DNA of 64,000 bases from Leptospira bourretii (GCF_004770145.1 NZ_RQFW01000012.1:124001-188000); one strand, 5' to 3'. Shown: positions 1 to 9,973, numbered from the stretch's first letter. The notes: generated by a model not told the origin, from the letters alone. Translations and numbers: made by a program.

Positions 1-679
1 GAGTTAATGATTTACGAAGGGAACGAAAATAAACCGCAACCCTATGAACCATTGCATCACGATACATACTGGGAAAAATTCGAGATAAAACAATTCGGTT
101 TTCAAGGGAATAACCAGAACCCGAAGGAGCTTGTACCCGATCATTTAAAACATAAAAATTTCCATCGGCAGCACGAATCAAATCACAAACAAAAAATAAT
201 AAAGCAGGATTTTTAGTTAGGAAATGATTGGAATCATACATTCCATCACAAGCTCGTAAAAACGAAGATTCATTTAAAAGTATTTCTGGAGGAATTTTTT
301 TCTCGTATAACAGGCGTCTTTTGGAATAAACATCTCTCACAAGGGCATCAAGTAAATCAGCGCGTTGGTTTAACCCTCTTTCTAAAACTCGCCACTCCTC
401 ACTTTCCATAACCAAAGGAAACAAATCCAAATCCCAGGGTCTTTCTTTTGCTTCTGGTGAGTCTGATTGGTATAAATTGTATGTGACACCATTCTCTCTA
501 AGAATACGATCCGTATCACGTCTACGATTGACAAGTTCAGCGGGCCCAAGTTCTTGAAACGATTTGACTAAGAACTTATATTTGTTTCGGATCTGACCTT
601 CTGCATCATAGAGTTCGTCATAAACTCCAGGAATCGTTTTATAATTTCCAATTAAATGATAAGGATCTTGTGTCATCAT
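1..679 (-). CDS. Circularly permuted ATP-grasp protein (second copy), partial
   Basis: The minus strand is open from an ATG at 679 (or 676) to the window edge, giving 226 codons of N-terminal sequence with no stop. The segment aligns by eye with the complete ATP-grasp protein at 4919-6343. Shared stretches include a [16 protein letters not shown] start, EEW-x-x-LE-x-GL-x-QR, an aspartate-valine-tyrosine loop, and a P-S-G-x-x-Y-x-LENR signature. The family is the DUF404/DUF407 type of circularly permuted ATP-grasp ligase (COG2308). The start codon follows directly on the stop of the upstream transglutaminase/amidoligase gene (TAG then ATG, no gap), so the genes are probably translated together. 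In many bacteria the longer members of this family carry a C-terminal alpha-E domain; whether this one does lies outside the window. Function is inferred from family only: ATP-dependent amide-bond formation on an unknown substrate. Confidence 0.8.
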   Translation of the reverse strand, partial: MMTQDPYHLIGNYKTIPGVYDELYDAEGQIRNKYKFLVKSFQELGPAELVNRRRDTDRILRENGVTYNLYQSDSPEAKERPWDLDLFPLVMESEEWRVLERGLNQRADLLDALVRDVYSKRRLLYEKKIPPEILLNESSFLRACDGMYDSNHFLTKNPALLFFVCDLIRAADGNFYVLNDRVQAPSGSGYSLENRIVLSRIFPSMYRDAMVHRVAVYFRSLRKSLT

Positions 680-3600
680 CTACTTGAATGTTACCATCCT
701 AAGATCCAACGTTGATGGGAAGGCTTTATTTTCCAATCGAATGGGTGGAAGGCTTTTTCCAATTTTATGTCCATGCGTCCAAAAACGTGAGATCCTTCTT
801 GATTCTGCTTCATATCCATTGATAGGGATAGTTTGGTAAGACAAACCTCCAGGATGAGAAACATGATAAGTACATCCACCAAGTGCTCTATGATTCCATG
901 TATCATAAACATCGAATACCAAAGATTGTTGAGCAGGTAAGTGAGGATGTAAAGTAAAAACAGGAGTCCATGCTTTGAATCGTACGCCAGCGACATATTC
1001 ATTATGAACGGATGTTGCTTGTAGCGGAACTTCGTACCCGTTACAACTCAACCGATATCTATCTGGCTGAAATCCTTTTACTTTTACTTGAACTCGTTCT
1101 GTTGCTGAATCAACACCACGTGAAGTTCCTTGCGCAGTATTCTCTTCGCCAAGAACATTCCAAGGTTCCAAGGCCATACGCAATTCAATTTCCATTCCAT
1201 CCAAATAACAAATTCCATATTGTGGAAATCGAAATTCAAAAAATGGATCAAAGTCCTTTGATAAAAAACCGAATCCATTATTTTGTAAATCTAGAATCAC
1301 TTCTTTAAAGTCACGATAAACAAAGTAAGGCAACATAAATCTGTCATGCAAATCCGTATTCCAATTGATTGGATTTCCATAATAAGGTTCTTCCCAAAAC
1401 CGACAGATGATTGCCATCATAAATGCTTGTTGAATCACACTCATCTGGTAATGAGGAGGCATTTCAAAAGCGCGCATTTCAATCAGTCCCAATCGTCCGG
1501 TTGGTGATCCAGGATCAAATAGTTTATCAATAGAAATTTCTGTTCGATGTGTATTGCCAGTGATATCGATTAAAATATTTCTCAATACTCGATCTAACAT
1601 CCAAGGAGGAGTATGCCGATTGGAATCAATTTGTTGGAATGCAATTTTTAATTCATGTAATGAATCATTTCTTGCTTCATCAATTCGGGGTGATTGAGAA
1701 GTAGGACCAATGAACATTCCAGAGAACAAATACGAAAGACCAGGATGATTTTGCCAATATGCCACCAAACTTCGTAAAAGCGAAGGTTTTCTTAAGAAAG
1801 GACTATCTCCAACAGAGGCACCACCCAAAGTAATATGATTTCCTCCACCTGTTCCAGAGTGTCGACCATCCATTAAAAATTTTTCAGCAGTCAATCGAAG
1901 TTGTTGCGCTTCCTCATAAAGGATTTTTGTTTTTTCTACAATCTCTCCAAAAGAAGAAGATGGATGGAAATTAACTTCAATGACTCCCGGATCTGGTGTG
2001 ATTTTAAAACGATTTAACCTTGGATCCTGAGGAGCTTCATACCCTTCCAATACAATCGGAAGGTCTGTTCCTAGAGCCGTTTGTTCAATCGCATAAATCA
2101 AACGTAACCAACCTTCTAGTGATTTGATTGGTGGTAAAAATACTCTTATATTTCCATTTCTAGGCTCTACACAAAGAGCAGTGCGTGTTCTCTCTTCAGC
2201 TATCGTATAACTTGCAGTTGTTGTAAAGAATGGTGACTGGCCTAGTTCTTTTGCTTTTGGAAGATTTGGTTTCGGAGCTGCAGGGTCTTCAGGAAGAGAA
2301 TATGTTTGTTTTCCACCTAACGAATGCAAAGGTAACCTTAATCCAATAGGTGAATCTCCAGGAATTAGATACATTTTCCCACGTCGAAAAATCCATTCAT
2401 CCGATTTCCAAGACTGATTTAATACATCATAATCTAATGGCAGAGTATATCCCACTTCACGATGTAACCCCGAATCAACTACTTTCAGGATTCTTTTTCG
2501 TTCCATTTCATCGTAAGTATTTAAATCATCTAATATAGATTCAGTTTCCGCAGGTAAATTTGCTTCCTGCCAAAGATAGTATAGATTATCTTCGTAAGCA
2601 GTGTGAATGGATGTGGTCGGAACACGTAGATATTCACCCAGTACACTAATGAATCTTCTTGCATCTTCAGTTGTTGCCGAACCCGTATAACGATCATCGG
2701 CGAGAAGATATGGATGGCTCCAAATAGGTTCTCCATCTTTTCTCCAATAAGAAATCATCGCCCAACGCGGAAGTGGTTCTCCCGGATACCATTTCCCTTG
2801 GCCATATTGCAGAAGTCCACCTGGCGCAAAATGTTTTCCCAGTCGTTTGATGAGTTGTTCTGATTTAGAATATTTTTCAAAACCTAAAGCATCAAAACTC
2901 CATTCTGGTGCTTCTCTATTTTCCGTGGAAACAAAGGTTGGTTCTCCACCAATCGTAAGCCTTATATCATTTTTACGAATTCGTTTGTCAATGGAATCAC
3001 CTAACCGAATGATGCGATTCCAATCTTCCTCTTGGTAAGGTAAAGTGACTCTTGGAGTTTCTAAAACTCTTTCCACACCCATATGAAAAGTAAATTCAAC
3101 TTTGGATTTTTCAGCAAAACCTTGGATTGGACCCGCAGACTCAGGCTCTGGTGTTGCCGCCAAAGGGATATGGCCTTCTCCCGTAAAAAGACCGGAAGTG
3201 GGATCAAGACCAACCCATCCAGCACCAGGAATATAAACTTCTGCCCACGCATGCAAGTCTGTAAAATCTGATTCAGCTCCAGAGGGACCATCTAAAGATT
3301 TTACATCAGCTTTTAATTGGATCAAATAACCGGAAACAAATCTAGCAGCAAGGCCCATATTTCTAAGAATTTGAACAAGCAAATAAGCAGAATCTCGACA
3401 TGATCCCATTCTTGAAGAAAGAGTTAACTCTGGAGTTTGGATTCCTGGCTCCATTCGGATCACATAACCAACGTCAGAGTAAATTTTTGCATTCAATGCT
3501 ACCAAAAACTCAACGGTTCTTTTCTGCGTTATATCTATTGTTTTTAAGTATGGGGCAAGTAACTTCCCGGGTTTTTTAACTTTTAAGTAAGGAGCGAGTT

Positions 3601-3937
3601 CCTTTTTTAAAACTTTATCGTATGTAAAAGGAAAGTTCTCTGCATACTCTTCTACAAAAAAATCAAAAGGATTGATTACTTTTAAATCAGTAACTAAATC
3701 AACTGCTACCTGTAAAATATTGGTTTTTTCTGGAAACACCAACCTTGCCAAATAGTTTCCAAATGGATCTTGTTGCCAGTTGAGAAATTTTTGTTCCGGT
3801 AAAATATTTAAAGAATAAGAAACAATATGATTTTTAGTGTGCGGTGCTGGTCTCAGCCTGATCACATGAGGTGATAATTTTATCGACTTATCATATTGAT
3901 AGGTTGTGATATGGGAAAGTGCAACTCGTATACTCAT
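680..3937 (-). CDS. Transglutaminase-like protease domain fused to DUF2126 putative amidoligase
   Basis: This 1085-residue protein has two recognisable parts. Residues 1-250 are a bacterial transglutaminase-like domain: an N-terminal beta region, then a papain-like core with a catalytic triad visible as Cys180 (in MGSCRDSA), His229 (in DLHAWAEV) and Asp245 (in LDPTSG). The rest matches DUF2126, annotated as a putative amidoligase of the glutamine-synthetase-like fold. Its glycine-rich signature DGRHSGTGGGNH lies near residue 690. No signal peptide is visible, so a cytoplasmic location is likely. The gene lies between an alpha-E gene (2 bp gap) and a second ATP-grasp gene (no gap). Domain-neighbourhood studies predict that such clusters make or trim a peptide or amide-linked compound, with the transglutaminase part acting as peptidase or amidase. 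The product is not known. Length and architecture fit the family; no damage is seen. Confidence 0.88.
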   Translation of the reverse strand: MSIRVALSHITTYQYDKSIKLSPHVIRLRPAPHTKNHIVSYSLNILPEQKFLNWQQDPFGNYLARLVFPEKTNILQVAVDLVTDLKVINPFDFFVEEYAENFPFTYDKVLKKELAPYLKVKKPGKLLAPYLKTIDITQKRTVEFLVALNAKIYSDVGYVIRMEPGIQTPELTLSSRMGSCRDSAYLLVQILRNMGLAARFVSGYLIQLKADVKSLDGPSGAESDFTDLHAWAEVYIPGAGWVGLDPTSGLFTGEGHIPLAATPEPESAGPIQGFAEKSKVEFTFHMGVERVLETPRVTLPYQEEDWNRIIRLGDSIDKRIRKNDIRLTIGGEPTFVSTENREAPEWSFDALGFEKYSKSEQLIKRLGKHFAPGGLLQYGQGKWYPGEPLPRWAMISYWRKDGEPIWSHPYLLADDRYTGSATTEDARRFISVLGEYLRVPTTSIHTAYEDNLYYLWQEANLPAETESILDDLNTYDEMERKRILKVVDSGLHREVGYTLPLDYDVLNQSWKSDEWIFRRGKMYLIPGDSPIGLRLPLHSLGGKQTYSLPEDPAAPKPNLPKAKELGQSPFFTTTASYTIAEERTRTALCVEPRNGNIRVFLPPIKSLEGWLRLIYAIEQTALGTDLPIVLEGYEAPQDPRLNRFKITPDPGVIEVNFHPSSSFGEIVEKTKILYEEAQQLRLTAEKFLMDGRHSGTGGGNHITLGGASVGDSPFLRKPSLLRSLVAYWQNHPGLSYLFSGMFIGPTSQSPRIDEARNDSLHELKIAFQQIDSNRHTPPWMLDRVLRNILIDITGNTHRTEISIDKLFDPGSPTGRLGLIEMRAFEMPPHYQMSVIQQAFMMAIICRFWEEPYYGNPINWNTDLHDRFMLPYFVYRDFKEVILDLQNNGFGFLSKDFDPFFEFRFPQYGICYLDGMEIELRMALEPWNVLGEENTAQGTSRGVDSATERVQVKVKGFQPDRYRLSCNGYEVPLQATSVHNEYVAGVRFKAWTPVFTLHPHLPAQQSLVFDVYDTWNHRALGGCTYHVSHPGGLSYQTIPINGYEAESRRISRFWTHGHKIGKSLPPIRLENKAFPSTLDLRMVTFK

Positions 3938-3939
3938 AG

Positions 3940-4908
3940 TTAGTTTGTAAAAAATCGTTCCACAATTTTGGAACCTATATGATTCAGTTCTATCTGAATA
4001 TCATCTAGGTATTCATGTAGACCTTTATCAAAAATGGATTTGATATTTTCAGATCGCAAACGATTCAAATATACAGTAGTGGCGTCCTGTGCTAAGTTCC
4101 TTGGTAAACCTTCCTTAATGCCAGATATTTTTTCCAATGCCTCTTGCATCTCTTGGATACAAAAGAAAATGGACCTGGGAAAGGTTTCATTCAAAATCAA
4201 AAACTCAGCAATATCAGTTGGATCCACACGTTTGTATTTTTGATTGTACATCTCATGAGCAGATGCTGATTTTAGAAGAGACAACCATTGTAATAAATCT
4301 AATGTTGAACCTACATCATGAACGGAAGGAAGTAGAATAAAATACTTCATATCTAAAATTCTTGTGGTTTTGTCTGCTCGTTCTAAAAATCTTCCAAGCA
4401 AAGAAAAATTCCAAACTTCATCATGAGAGATCGTCGCATCAGAACATCCATAAAAACTTTGGCAACTTTTCCGAACTGTACTGAGGAACTCAGAAAGTCC
4501 CATTGATAATGTATCCCCATGCGCTTCTGCATTTTCCAAATACACTTTACGATAATCTTTTACGAAAAGATAAAACTCATTTAACACTTCCCACATAGAA
4601 GTAGAAATGTTTTCACGAATGGTTCGGGCATTCTCTCTGGCCCTTGATAGACATTGAAAAATTGAGTTTGGATTCTCTTCATCAAAAGTCATAAACCTTA
4701 TGACGTTGACCGGACTTGGACTAGAGTATCTTTTCTCAAACAACTCAATGTCACCAGTGGTATGAACAAGAGGTAACCATTGGTTAGGAACCTCTTCATT
4801 CAAATCCAAAGACAACTGGTGATTGACGTCAATAAACCTTGAGTAGTTTTCTGCCCTCTCAATGTAGCGATTCATCCAAAAAACTGATTCTGCAACTCGG
4901 CTTAACAT
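3940..4908 (-). CDS. Alpha-E (DUF403) domain protein
   Basis: A 322-residue protein that is almost wholly alpha-helical and begins MLSRVAESVFWMNRYIERAEN, a typical start of the alpha-E/DUF403 family (COG2307). An RARENARTIRE segment near residue 90 and a second conserved block with GRFLERADKTTRILD near residue 170 are also family features. The biochemical role of alpha-E proteins is unknown; they occur almost always beside circularly permuted ATP-grasp proteins and transglutaminase-like proteins, as here. The gene is 10 bp downstream of the ATP-grasp gene and 2 bp upstream of the transglutaminase gene, so it is very probably in one operon with them. A role as substrate carrier or accessory subunit of the ligase is inference only. 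Confidence 0.88.
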   Translation of the reverse strand: MLSRVAESVFWMNRYIERAENYSRFIDVNHQLSLDLNEEVPNQWLPLVHTTGDIELFEKRYSSPSPVNVIRFMTFDEENPNSIFQCLSRARENARTIRENISTSMWEVLNEFYLFVKDYRKVYLENAEAHGDTLSMGLSEFLSTVRKSCQSFYGCSDATISHDEVWNFSLLGRFLERADKTTRILDMKYFILLPSVHDVGSTLDLLQWLSLLKSASAHEMYNQKYKRVDPTDIAEFLILNETFPRSIFFCIQEMQEALEKISGIKEGLPRNLAQDATTVYLNRLRSENIKSIFDKGLHEYLDDIQIELNHIGSKIVERFFTN

Positions 4909-4918
4909 AAAAACACCT

Positions 4919-6343
4919 TTATCCTAGAACCCAGGTGTCTTTTGAACCGCCTCCCTGGGATGAATTGACTACTAATGATCCTTTACGAAGTGCCACGCGA
5001 GTGAGTCCACCAGGCATTACATATATATCTTTACCGTACAAAATAAACGGTCTTAAATCAACGTGTCGAGATTCAATTTTATCCGCAATGAGAGTAGGAA
5101 CCGTAGATAAATTTAAAACTGGTTGAGCAATATAATTTCTTGGATCGGCTTTGACCAATTCCTTAAAATCTTCTTGTTCTTGTTTGCTTGCTTTAGGGCC
5201 AATGATCATTCCATAACCACCGGCACCGTTGGCTGCTTTTACCACCAAATTATGAATGTTATCCAAAACAAATTTTAAGTCGGCTTCTTCAGAACAAAGG
5301 TAAGTAGGAACATTAGGAATGATCGGATCTTCGCCTAAGTAGTATTTAATGATCTTGGGAACGTAAGAATAAATTACTTTATCATCCGCAACACCCGTTC
5401 CTGGAGCATTGGCAAGAGCTACATTGCCTCTTTTGAATGCTTCAAAAATCCCTTTTACACCAAGTAAAGAATCTGGTCTAAAACTTGACTGGTCCATAAA
5501 GGTATCATCGATCCTTCGGTAAATCACATCTACCTTACGAAGGCCTTTGGTTGTTTTCATATAAACTTTATGATTTTCAACGATAAGATCGGATCCTTCT
5601 ACAAGATACACACCCATCTTTTGTGCCAGAAAACTATGCTCATAATATGCTGAATTAAAAACTCCAGGAGTCCAAACGGCAATCACCGGATCAACAACAT
5701 CCGTTAGATTTTCTAACATGGATCTTAGGTGATAAGGATAATCGTATACCTGGCGGATGTTTAATTTTTCAAAAAGTTCAGGAAAGGTTCGTTTCATTAC
5801 TTCACGATTTTCCAAAACATAAGAAACACCAGATGGACAACGTAGATTATCTTCTAACACATGGAAAGCGCCTGCGCCATCCCGAACCAAATCTGTTCCG
5901 GTAATATGAATCCAAATATCTTTGGGTGGTTTGATTCCAATACATTGTTTAAGGTATCCGGAACTAGACTCAATCAGATCCCTCGGAATGATTTTATCTT
6001 TTAGAATTTTACCTTCACCATAAATATCAGTTAAAAATAAATTGAGAGCTTGGATTCTTTGTTTCAGTCCTTTTTCTAAACTAATCCATTCTTCACTTGG
6101 AACAATACGAGGAATCACATCAAATGGCATAATTCGTTCTTGTTCTCCACCATCACCATACAGAGTAAAGGTGATCCCAAGCGACATGAGTGCTCTCTCT
6201 GCCGAACTACTACGTTTTACAAGTTCGATCCCACCCAAACTTTCCATTTTTGTTTTTACAAAATCGTAACTTTTGCGCGGATAACCCTCGCTGGAAAACA
6301 TCTCATCGTATATATTTTTGGCACTATAGTCGGCAATAAACAT
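4919..6343 (-). CDS. Circularly permuted ATP-grasp protein (DUF404/DUF407)
   Basis: A complete 474-residue member of COG2308, starting at an ATG about 180 bp from the preceding gene, so it is probably the first gene of the operon. Features of the family are the P-S-G-V-S-Y-x-LENREVM block near residue 175, an RRIDD acidic loop near residue 285, GTGVADDK near residue 325, and the glycine-rich nucleotide loop [11 protein letters not shown] near residue 380. The order of the ATP-grasp elements is circularly permuted relative to classical ATP-grasp enzymes. Such enzymes are expected to activate a carboxylate as acyl phosphate and join it to an amine. The 474-residue length means this copy has no alpha-E fusion; that domain is instead encoded by the next gene. 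The substrate is unknown. A second, diverged copy lies at the other end of the cluster. Confidence 0.88.
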   Translation of the reverse strand: MFIADYSAKNIYDEMFSSEGYPRKSYDFVKTKMESLGGIELVKRSSSAERALMSLGITFTLYGDGGEQERIMPFDVIPRIVPSEEWISLEKGLKQRIQALNLFLTDIYGEGKILKDKIIPRDLIESSSGYLKQCIGIKPPKDIWIHITGTDLVRDGAGAFHVLEDNLRCPSGVSYVLENREVMKRTFPELFEKLNIRQVYDYPYHLRSMLENLTDVVDPVIAVWTPGVFNSAYYEHSFLAQKMGVYLVEGSDLIVENHKVYMKTTKGLRKVDVIYRRIDDTFMDQSSFRPDSLLGVKGIFEAFKRGNVALANAPGTGVADDKVIYSYVPKIIKYYLGEDPIIPNVPTYLCSEEADLKFVLDNIHNLVVKAANGAGGYGMIIGPKASKQEQEDFKELVKADPRNYIAQPVLNLSTVPTLIADKIESRHVDLRPFILYGKDIYVMPGGLTRVALRKGSLVVNSSQGGGSKDTWVLG

Positions 6344-6405
6344 GGGGGTACCCTCTGCTTACTTAGTTAGCAATATTTGTACCAAATGGAAGAAATGACC
6401 CGAAA

Positions 6406-6426
6406 GGATGGATTGCGTCACCATCC
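6406..6426 (-). terminator. Possible weak terminator hairpin
   Basis: A perfect 6-bp stem (GGATGG / CCATCC) with a 9-nt loop lies between the end of the SDR gene and the start of the ATP-grasp gene. On the minus strand the stem is followed only by TTTC, so it is a weak intrinsic terminator at best. It would separate the chaperone-linked genes from the amidoligase cluster. Confidence 0.3.
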
Positions 6427-6521
6427 GACATAAGACTGTTAAACGAATGGGTTTCTATGTTCAAAAACTAAGCACGGGGAAGGAATCGAAAGAGAGATTG
6501 TATATTAAGAGTACGAAATGA

Positions 6522-7271
6522 CTAATTTTCGGAGGATGGTAACAAATCAGCTTGGGAAATTTTTTTCTTTTTCTCCTGTTTTAATCGAAATGCATAGGCT
6601 AAGGTTCGGAAAAAACGTAAAAAAGGTAATAAATTTAATAAAAACCGATTTCCCCATTGGTAAAAATGTTCGTACCGACGTTTTTTAGGCCGAAGGATCG
6701 ATTGCAAAACCCGATTTGCCAGTCGGTTTCCTTTTGAAAGTTTCGGTTCCATCGCAATGACCCGTGAAAATCGAAACTCTCTACCGATCTGTCCTCGGAA
6801 GGAATCCCAAAAATAATCCAAGGCAGCTTTGGAAGATCCATAAAGTCCAAATCCTGGTGTGGGAACTTTTGTTAAATCAGAACTAACAACGATGATATGG
6901 AGTCCTACAGAAATTAAGTTAGTTAATCGTTGTATGGTGTGAATGGGTGCTAAAGTGTTTGCATTGAATAAAATTTTTAATCTGTTCCAATCTTCTTTTT
7001 CATCTTCCGCATAAGTGATTTGTTCTGAGTTTAAAATGAAAACATCAATTTTATCTAAGGTTTCAATTGCAGATTCAATCAAACGTTCCATTTGTTCGGG
7101 TTTGGATGGATCAATTTTATACTTTTGAAGATTCGGATGGTTTGGAATTTCTTCCGGATTTGAATCACCAACGACAACGAGTGCACCTTCCGCTAGCAGT
7201 AGCGGCAACAGTTCCTTTCCTAAAGGAGAGGAACCAGAAGAAAGCACTATCTTTTTGGATGAAAGTCTCAT
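6522..7271 (-). CDS. Short-chain dehydrogenase/reductase (SDR) family protein
   Basis: A 249-residue SDR-type protein. The N-terminal nucleotide-binding turn is SSGSSPLGKEL (residues 12-22), somewhat different from the usual TGxxxGxG. An acidic residue after strand 2 (VVGDSNP) suggests NAD(H) preference. The active-site serine is in VVSSDLT and the YxxxK pair is in YGSSKAAL near residue 145. The C-terminal 50 residues are rich in basic and aromatic residues and end in a lysine-rich tail, unlike a classical SDR. The substrate cannot be read from the sequence. The gene is 21 bp downstream of yqgE on the same strand and may be the last gene of the chaperone-linked operon. Confidence 0.75.
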   Translation of the reverse strand: MRLSSKKIVLSSGSSPLGKELLPLLLAEGALVVVGDSNPEEIPNHPNLQKYKIDPSKPEQMERLIESAIETLDKIDVFILNSEQITYAEDEKEDWNRLKILFNANTLAPIHTIQRLTNLISVGLHIIVVSSDLTKVPTPGFGLYGSSKAALDYFWDSFRGQIGREFRFSRVIAMEPKLSKGNRLANRVLQSILRPKKRRYEHFYQWGNRFLLNLLPFLRFFRTLAYAFRLKQEKKKKISQADLLPSSEN

Positions 7272-7292
7272 ATGAGTGATTCTATGTTTGAA

Positions 7293-7859
7293 TCAATTGA
7301 GGGATGGATCTTTTGTATGGTCAACAAAGTATTTGTAGATTCCACCTTTGCTACGAAGGGCTTCTCGCCAAACAACTTCAGAATCGTCTTCACTAAAAAC
7401 GATTGATTCATCTACTAAATCCGACACAACCCAAGACAATCTTTCAAATTCGCTTTCTAATTGGCCAGAAGACCAACCCGCATATCCTTGCAAAACACGA
7501 AATTGAATTTGATCAGAAGAAAGAACTTCAATCATTGTATCAAAACTTCTAGCCATATAAATGCCTGGCACAATTTCCACACCAGGGTCTTCCGTTTGTT
7601 TCCCATTATGCAGGATCGAAACGAACATATTGTCCACTGGTCCACCAGAAAACACTTGTTTGTTGGAATAAGCGGTTTCTGGAAGATTTTTGATTAATGA
7701 TTCCATCGTTTGGTCGGTGGGTTTATTTAAAACCAGACCAAATGCCCCGTCATCATCATGGTCCACCATGAGGACAACGGATTTGTGAAAAAAATCCTGA
7801 ATCACACTGGAATTGGAAATGAGTAACTTCCCGCGAGTTGAATCAGGATGGTCTGTCAT
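7293..7859 (-). CDS. yqgE: YqgE/AlgH family protein (DUF179)
   Basis: A 188-residue protein with the full YqgE/AlgH pattern: GKLLISNSSV near the start, then an F-x-K-S-V-V-L-M-V-D-H block, GAFGLVLNKP near residue 40, FSGGPVD near residue 70, and GYAGWSSGQLE-x-E near residue 125. The family is widespread, small and soluble; its molecular role is not established, although it has been linked to regulation in some bacteria. The ATG overlaps the stop of the upstream oxidoreductase gene by one base (TAATG), indicating translational coupling. Length is normal for the family. Confidence 0.9.
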   Translation of the reverse strand: MTDHPDSTRGKLLISNSSVIQDFFHKSVVLMVDHDDDGAFGLVLNKPTDQTMESLIKNLPETAYSNKQVFSGGPVDNMFVSILHNGKQTEDPGVEIVPGIYMARSFDTMIEVLSSDQIQFRVLQGYAGWSSGQLESEFERLSWVVSDLVDESIVFSEDDSEVVWREALRSKGGIYKYFVDHTKDPSLN

Positions 7860-8821
7860 TATTTTTTTCCGTGAATTTCTTCCAGGATTTTATATGCCAC
7901 TTCTAATGTTTTAATATCAGAATCACCCTTCACCATAGGTTCGGATTCTCCTTTGATACATTTTACAAAGTGTTCATGTTCCTGTTTGAGTGGATTGTCT
8001 TTGTGAACAAAGATTTTTTCCACAATGGATTCTTGTCTGTATTTGATTTCTCCAGTTCCTAGTTGAGTGGTTGAACTTGCTTGTCTATGTAATTCAATTT
8101 CTTGGTTGGTAAAATCTAAAAATACATAAGAATCTTTTTGAGAAATATTAAGAGTTCTGATTTTTGCTTGGGAGGCACGAGATGCGTTAAGGGAAGCAAC
8201 ACATCCGTTGGCAAAAGTTAAAACCACACTTGCCACATCTTCATGATTGGAAACAATAGAAGATCCTACTGCTTTGACTTTCGTTACTTCTGATTTAACC
8301 AAGTTTAGAACGATGTCGATATCATGGATCATCATATCCAAAACTACACCCACGTCCGTGATGCGACTATTGTAAGGAGCAATCCTTCTGGATTCAATGA
8401 GGAGTGGATGTTCGGCAATTTTCCCGAGCTCCAATACCGCTCCATTGAATCTTTCAACGTGACCCACTTGCAAAATCAAATTGTTTTGTTTTGCTAAAGC
8501 CACAAGTTCTTTTGCTTCTTCCACAGTTTGTGAAATTGGTTTTTCTACCAAAACATGTTTCTTTTCAGTTAGCGCCTGTTTTGCGATCTTGTGATGAAGG
8601 AAAGTTGGTGCTGCGATGACGATGGCATCCGTTTCCTTTAACAATTCTTCCACAGTTGGAAACGCTTTTGTTTTGTGTTTCTCAGCAATTTGAGTGGCGC
8701 GTTCCAAGTTGGCATCAAATATTCCAATGAGTTCAGCATCAGAAAGCTGTTTGGCAACGTTTACGTGGTATTGGCCCATATGACCAGTACCGATGACTCC
8801 GAGTCGGACTTTTTTATCCAT
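7859..8821 (-). CDS. Gfo/Idh/MocA family NAD(P)-dependent oxidoreductase
   Basis: From ATG 8821 this is a 320-residue protein. The N-terminal Rossmann fold has GVIGTGHMGQYH, followed by the family motif EKPISQTVEEAKEL. The C-terminal domain is the usual open beta-sheet of Gfo/Idh/MocA proteins, with DVGVVLDMMIHDIDIV carrying the conserved histidine and aspartate. Substrates of the family are usually sugars, inositols or related compounds; the specific one is unknown. The reading frame extends to an in-frame TTG at 8833, but the GGAGG site would then sit almost on the start codon. From the ATG it is 13 nt away, on the long side but more plausible. The gene follows dnaJ by 24 bp and overlaps yqgE by one base. 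Confidence 0.85.
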   Translation of the reverse strand: MDKKVRLGVIGTGHMGQYHVNVAKQLSDAELIGIFDANLERATQIAEKHKTKAFPTVEELLKETDAIVIAAPTFLHHKIAKQALTEKKHVLVEKPISQTVEEAKELVALAKQNNLILQVGHVERFNGAVLELGKIAEHPLLIESRRIAPYNSRITDVGVVLDMMIHDIDIVLNLVKSEVTKVKAVGSSIVSNHEDVASVVLTFANGCVASLNASRASQAKIRTLNISQKDSYVFLDFTNQEIELHRQASSTTQLGTGEIKYRQESIVEKIFVHKDNPLKQEHEHFVKCIKGESEPMVKGDSDIKTLEVAYKILEEIHGKK

Positions 8822-8845
8822 AGATGCTCTCAATCCTCCAAAAGT

Positions 8846-9973
8846 TCAGCGGAAAAACAACTTAGATTTTCCGCCACTGCCGACCTTTTCGCCGGACTCA
8901 CGGGCAAATTCTTCCATCAGTTCTCTCTGTTTTTTAGAAAGTTTCTTAGGAATTTCTACTTTAATGATTACGTGTTGGTCCCCTTTTCCATAAGAACCAA
9001 GGTAAGGGATTCCATGTCCTTTCAATCGGAAGATTTGTCCACTCTCTGTTCCTTCTGGAATTTTTAAGTTGATGGTCTTTCCATCAATAGAGGGAACTTC
9101 GATCTCACCACCAAGACAAGCCATAGACAATGAAATCGTTTTTTGAACAATTAAATCATTCCCTTGGCGTTCAAAGGTTGGGTGTTTTTTGATATGTGTG
9201 ACTACATACAAATCCCCACTTGGTCCACCATTCGGGCCAGACTCTCCTTCCCCAGAAACTTTGAGTCTGCTACCGGATTCAACACCGGCAGGAATTTTAA
9301 TATGAATTGTTCGTCTTTTCTCTGTTAGGCCCTCGCCCTTACAAGTTTTACAAGGATTAGAAATGACCTTTCCTTTTCCTTTACAACGAGGGCAAGTGGT
9401 TGTGACACTAAAGAATCCTTGTGTCCTTCGCACTTGGCCTGTTCCCGAACAATCAGGACAAACTGTAGGCGAAGATCCTTTTGCTGCTCCCGATCCAGAA
9501 CAATCCACACAGGTTTCGAGTCTTGGAATTTCTATTTTATATTCTTTTCCAAGAGCGGCATCTTCTAAACTAACTTCTAAATTATAACGGAGATCCGATC
9601 CCCTTTGAGGACCGGACCTTCTTCCACCACCGCGGCTACCGCCAGCACCTCCGCCTCCGAAAAATTCACTGAAGATATCACCGAAGTCGCCAAAGATATC
9701 AGAGAAGTCTGTATAAGCCCCTGCTCCATATCCTCCACCAGCTCCTGCATTGACTCCTGCTTTGCCGTACTGATCGTAGGCTGCACGTTTTTGTGCGTCA
9801 CGTAACACTTCATAGGCTTCTGTCGCCTCTTTGAATTTTTCTTCCGCTTCTTTATCACCCTTATTTTTGTCAGGGTGATATTTAATGGCTAACTTACGAT
9901 AGGCGCTCTTGATCTCATCATCAGAGGCACCTTTCGAAACGCCTAATACTTCGTAGTAACCACGGTCGCTCAT
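8846..9973 (-). CDS. dnaJ: Chaperone protein DnaJ
   Basis: A 375-residue type I J-domain protein. The J domain (residues 1-70) includes the HPD tripeptide in YHPDKNKG. A glycine/phenylalanine-rich stretch follows (about 75-120). The zinc-binding region has four CxxCxGxG repeats: [24 protein letters not shown] and CKTCKGEG. The substrate-binding C-terminal domains follow. It stimulates the ATPase of DnaK and delivers unfolded protein to it in the cytoplasm. The gene is 22 bp downstream of dnaK in the hrcA-grpE-dnaK-dnaJ order and should be controlled by the HrcA/CIRCE system ahead of hrcA. All functional motifs are intact. Confidence 0.98.
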   Translation of the reverse strand: MSDRGYYEVLGVSKGASDDEIKSAYRKLAIKYHPDKNKGDKEAEEKFKEATEAYEVLRDAQKRAAYDQYGKAGVNAGAGGGYGAGAYTDFSDIFGDFGDIFSEFFGGGGAGGSRGGGRRSGPQRGSDLRYNLEVSLEDAALGKEYKIEIPRLETCVDCSGSGAAKGSSPTVCPDCSGTGQVRRTQGFFSVTTTCPRCKGKGKVISNPCKTCKGEGLTEKRRTIHIKIPAGVESGSRLKVSGEGESGPNGGPSGDLYVVTHIKKHPTFERQGNDLIVQKTISLSMACLGGEIEVPSIDGKTINLKIPEGTESGQIFRLKGHGIPYLGSYGKGDQHVIIKVEIPKKLSKKQRELMEEFARESGEKVGSGGKSKLFFR

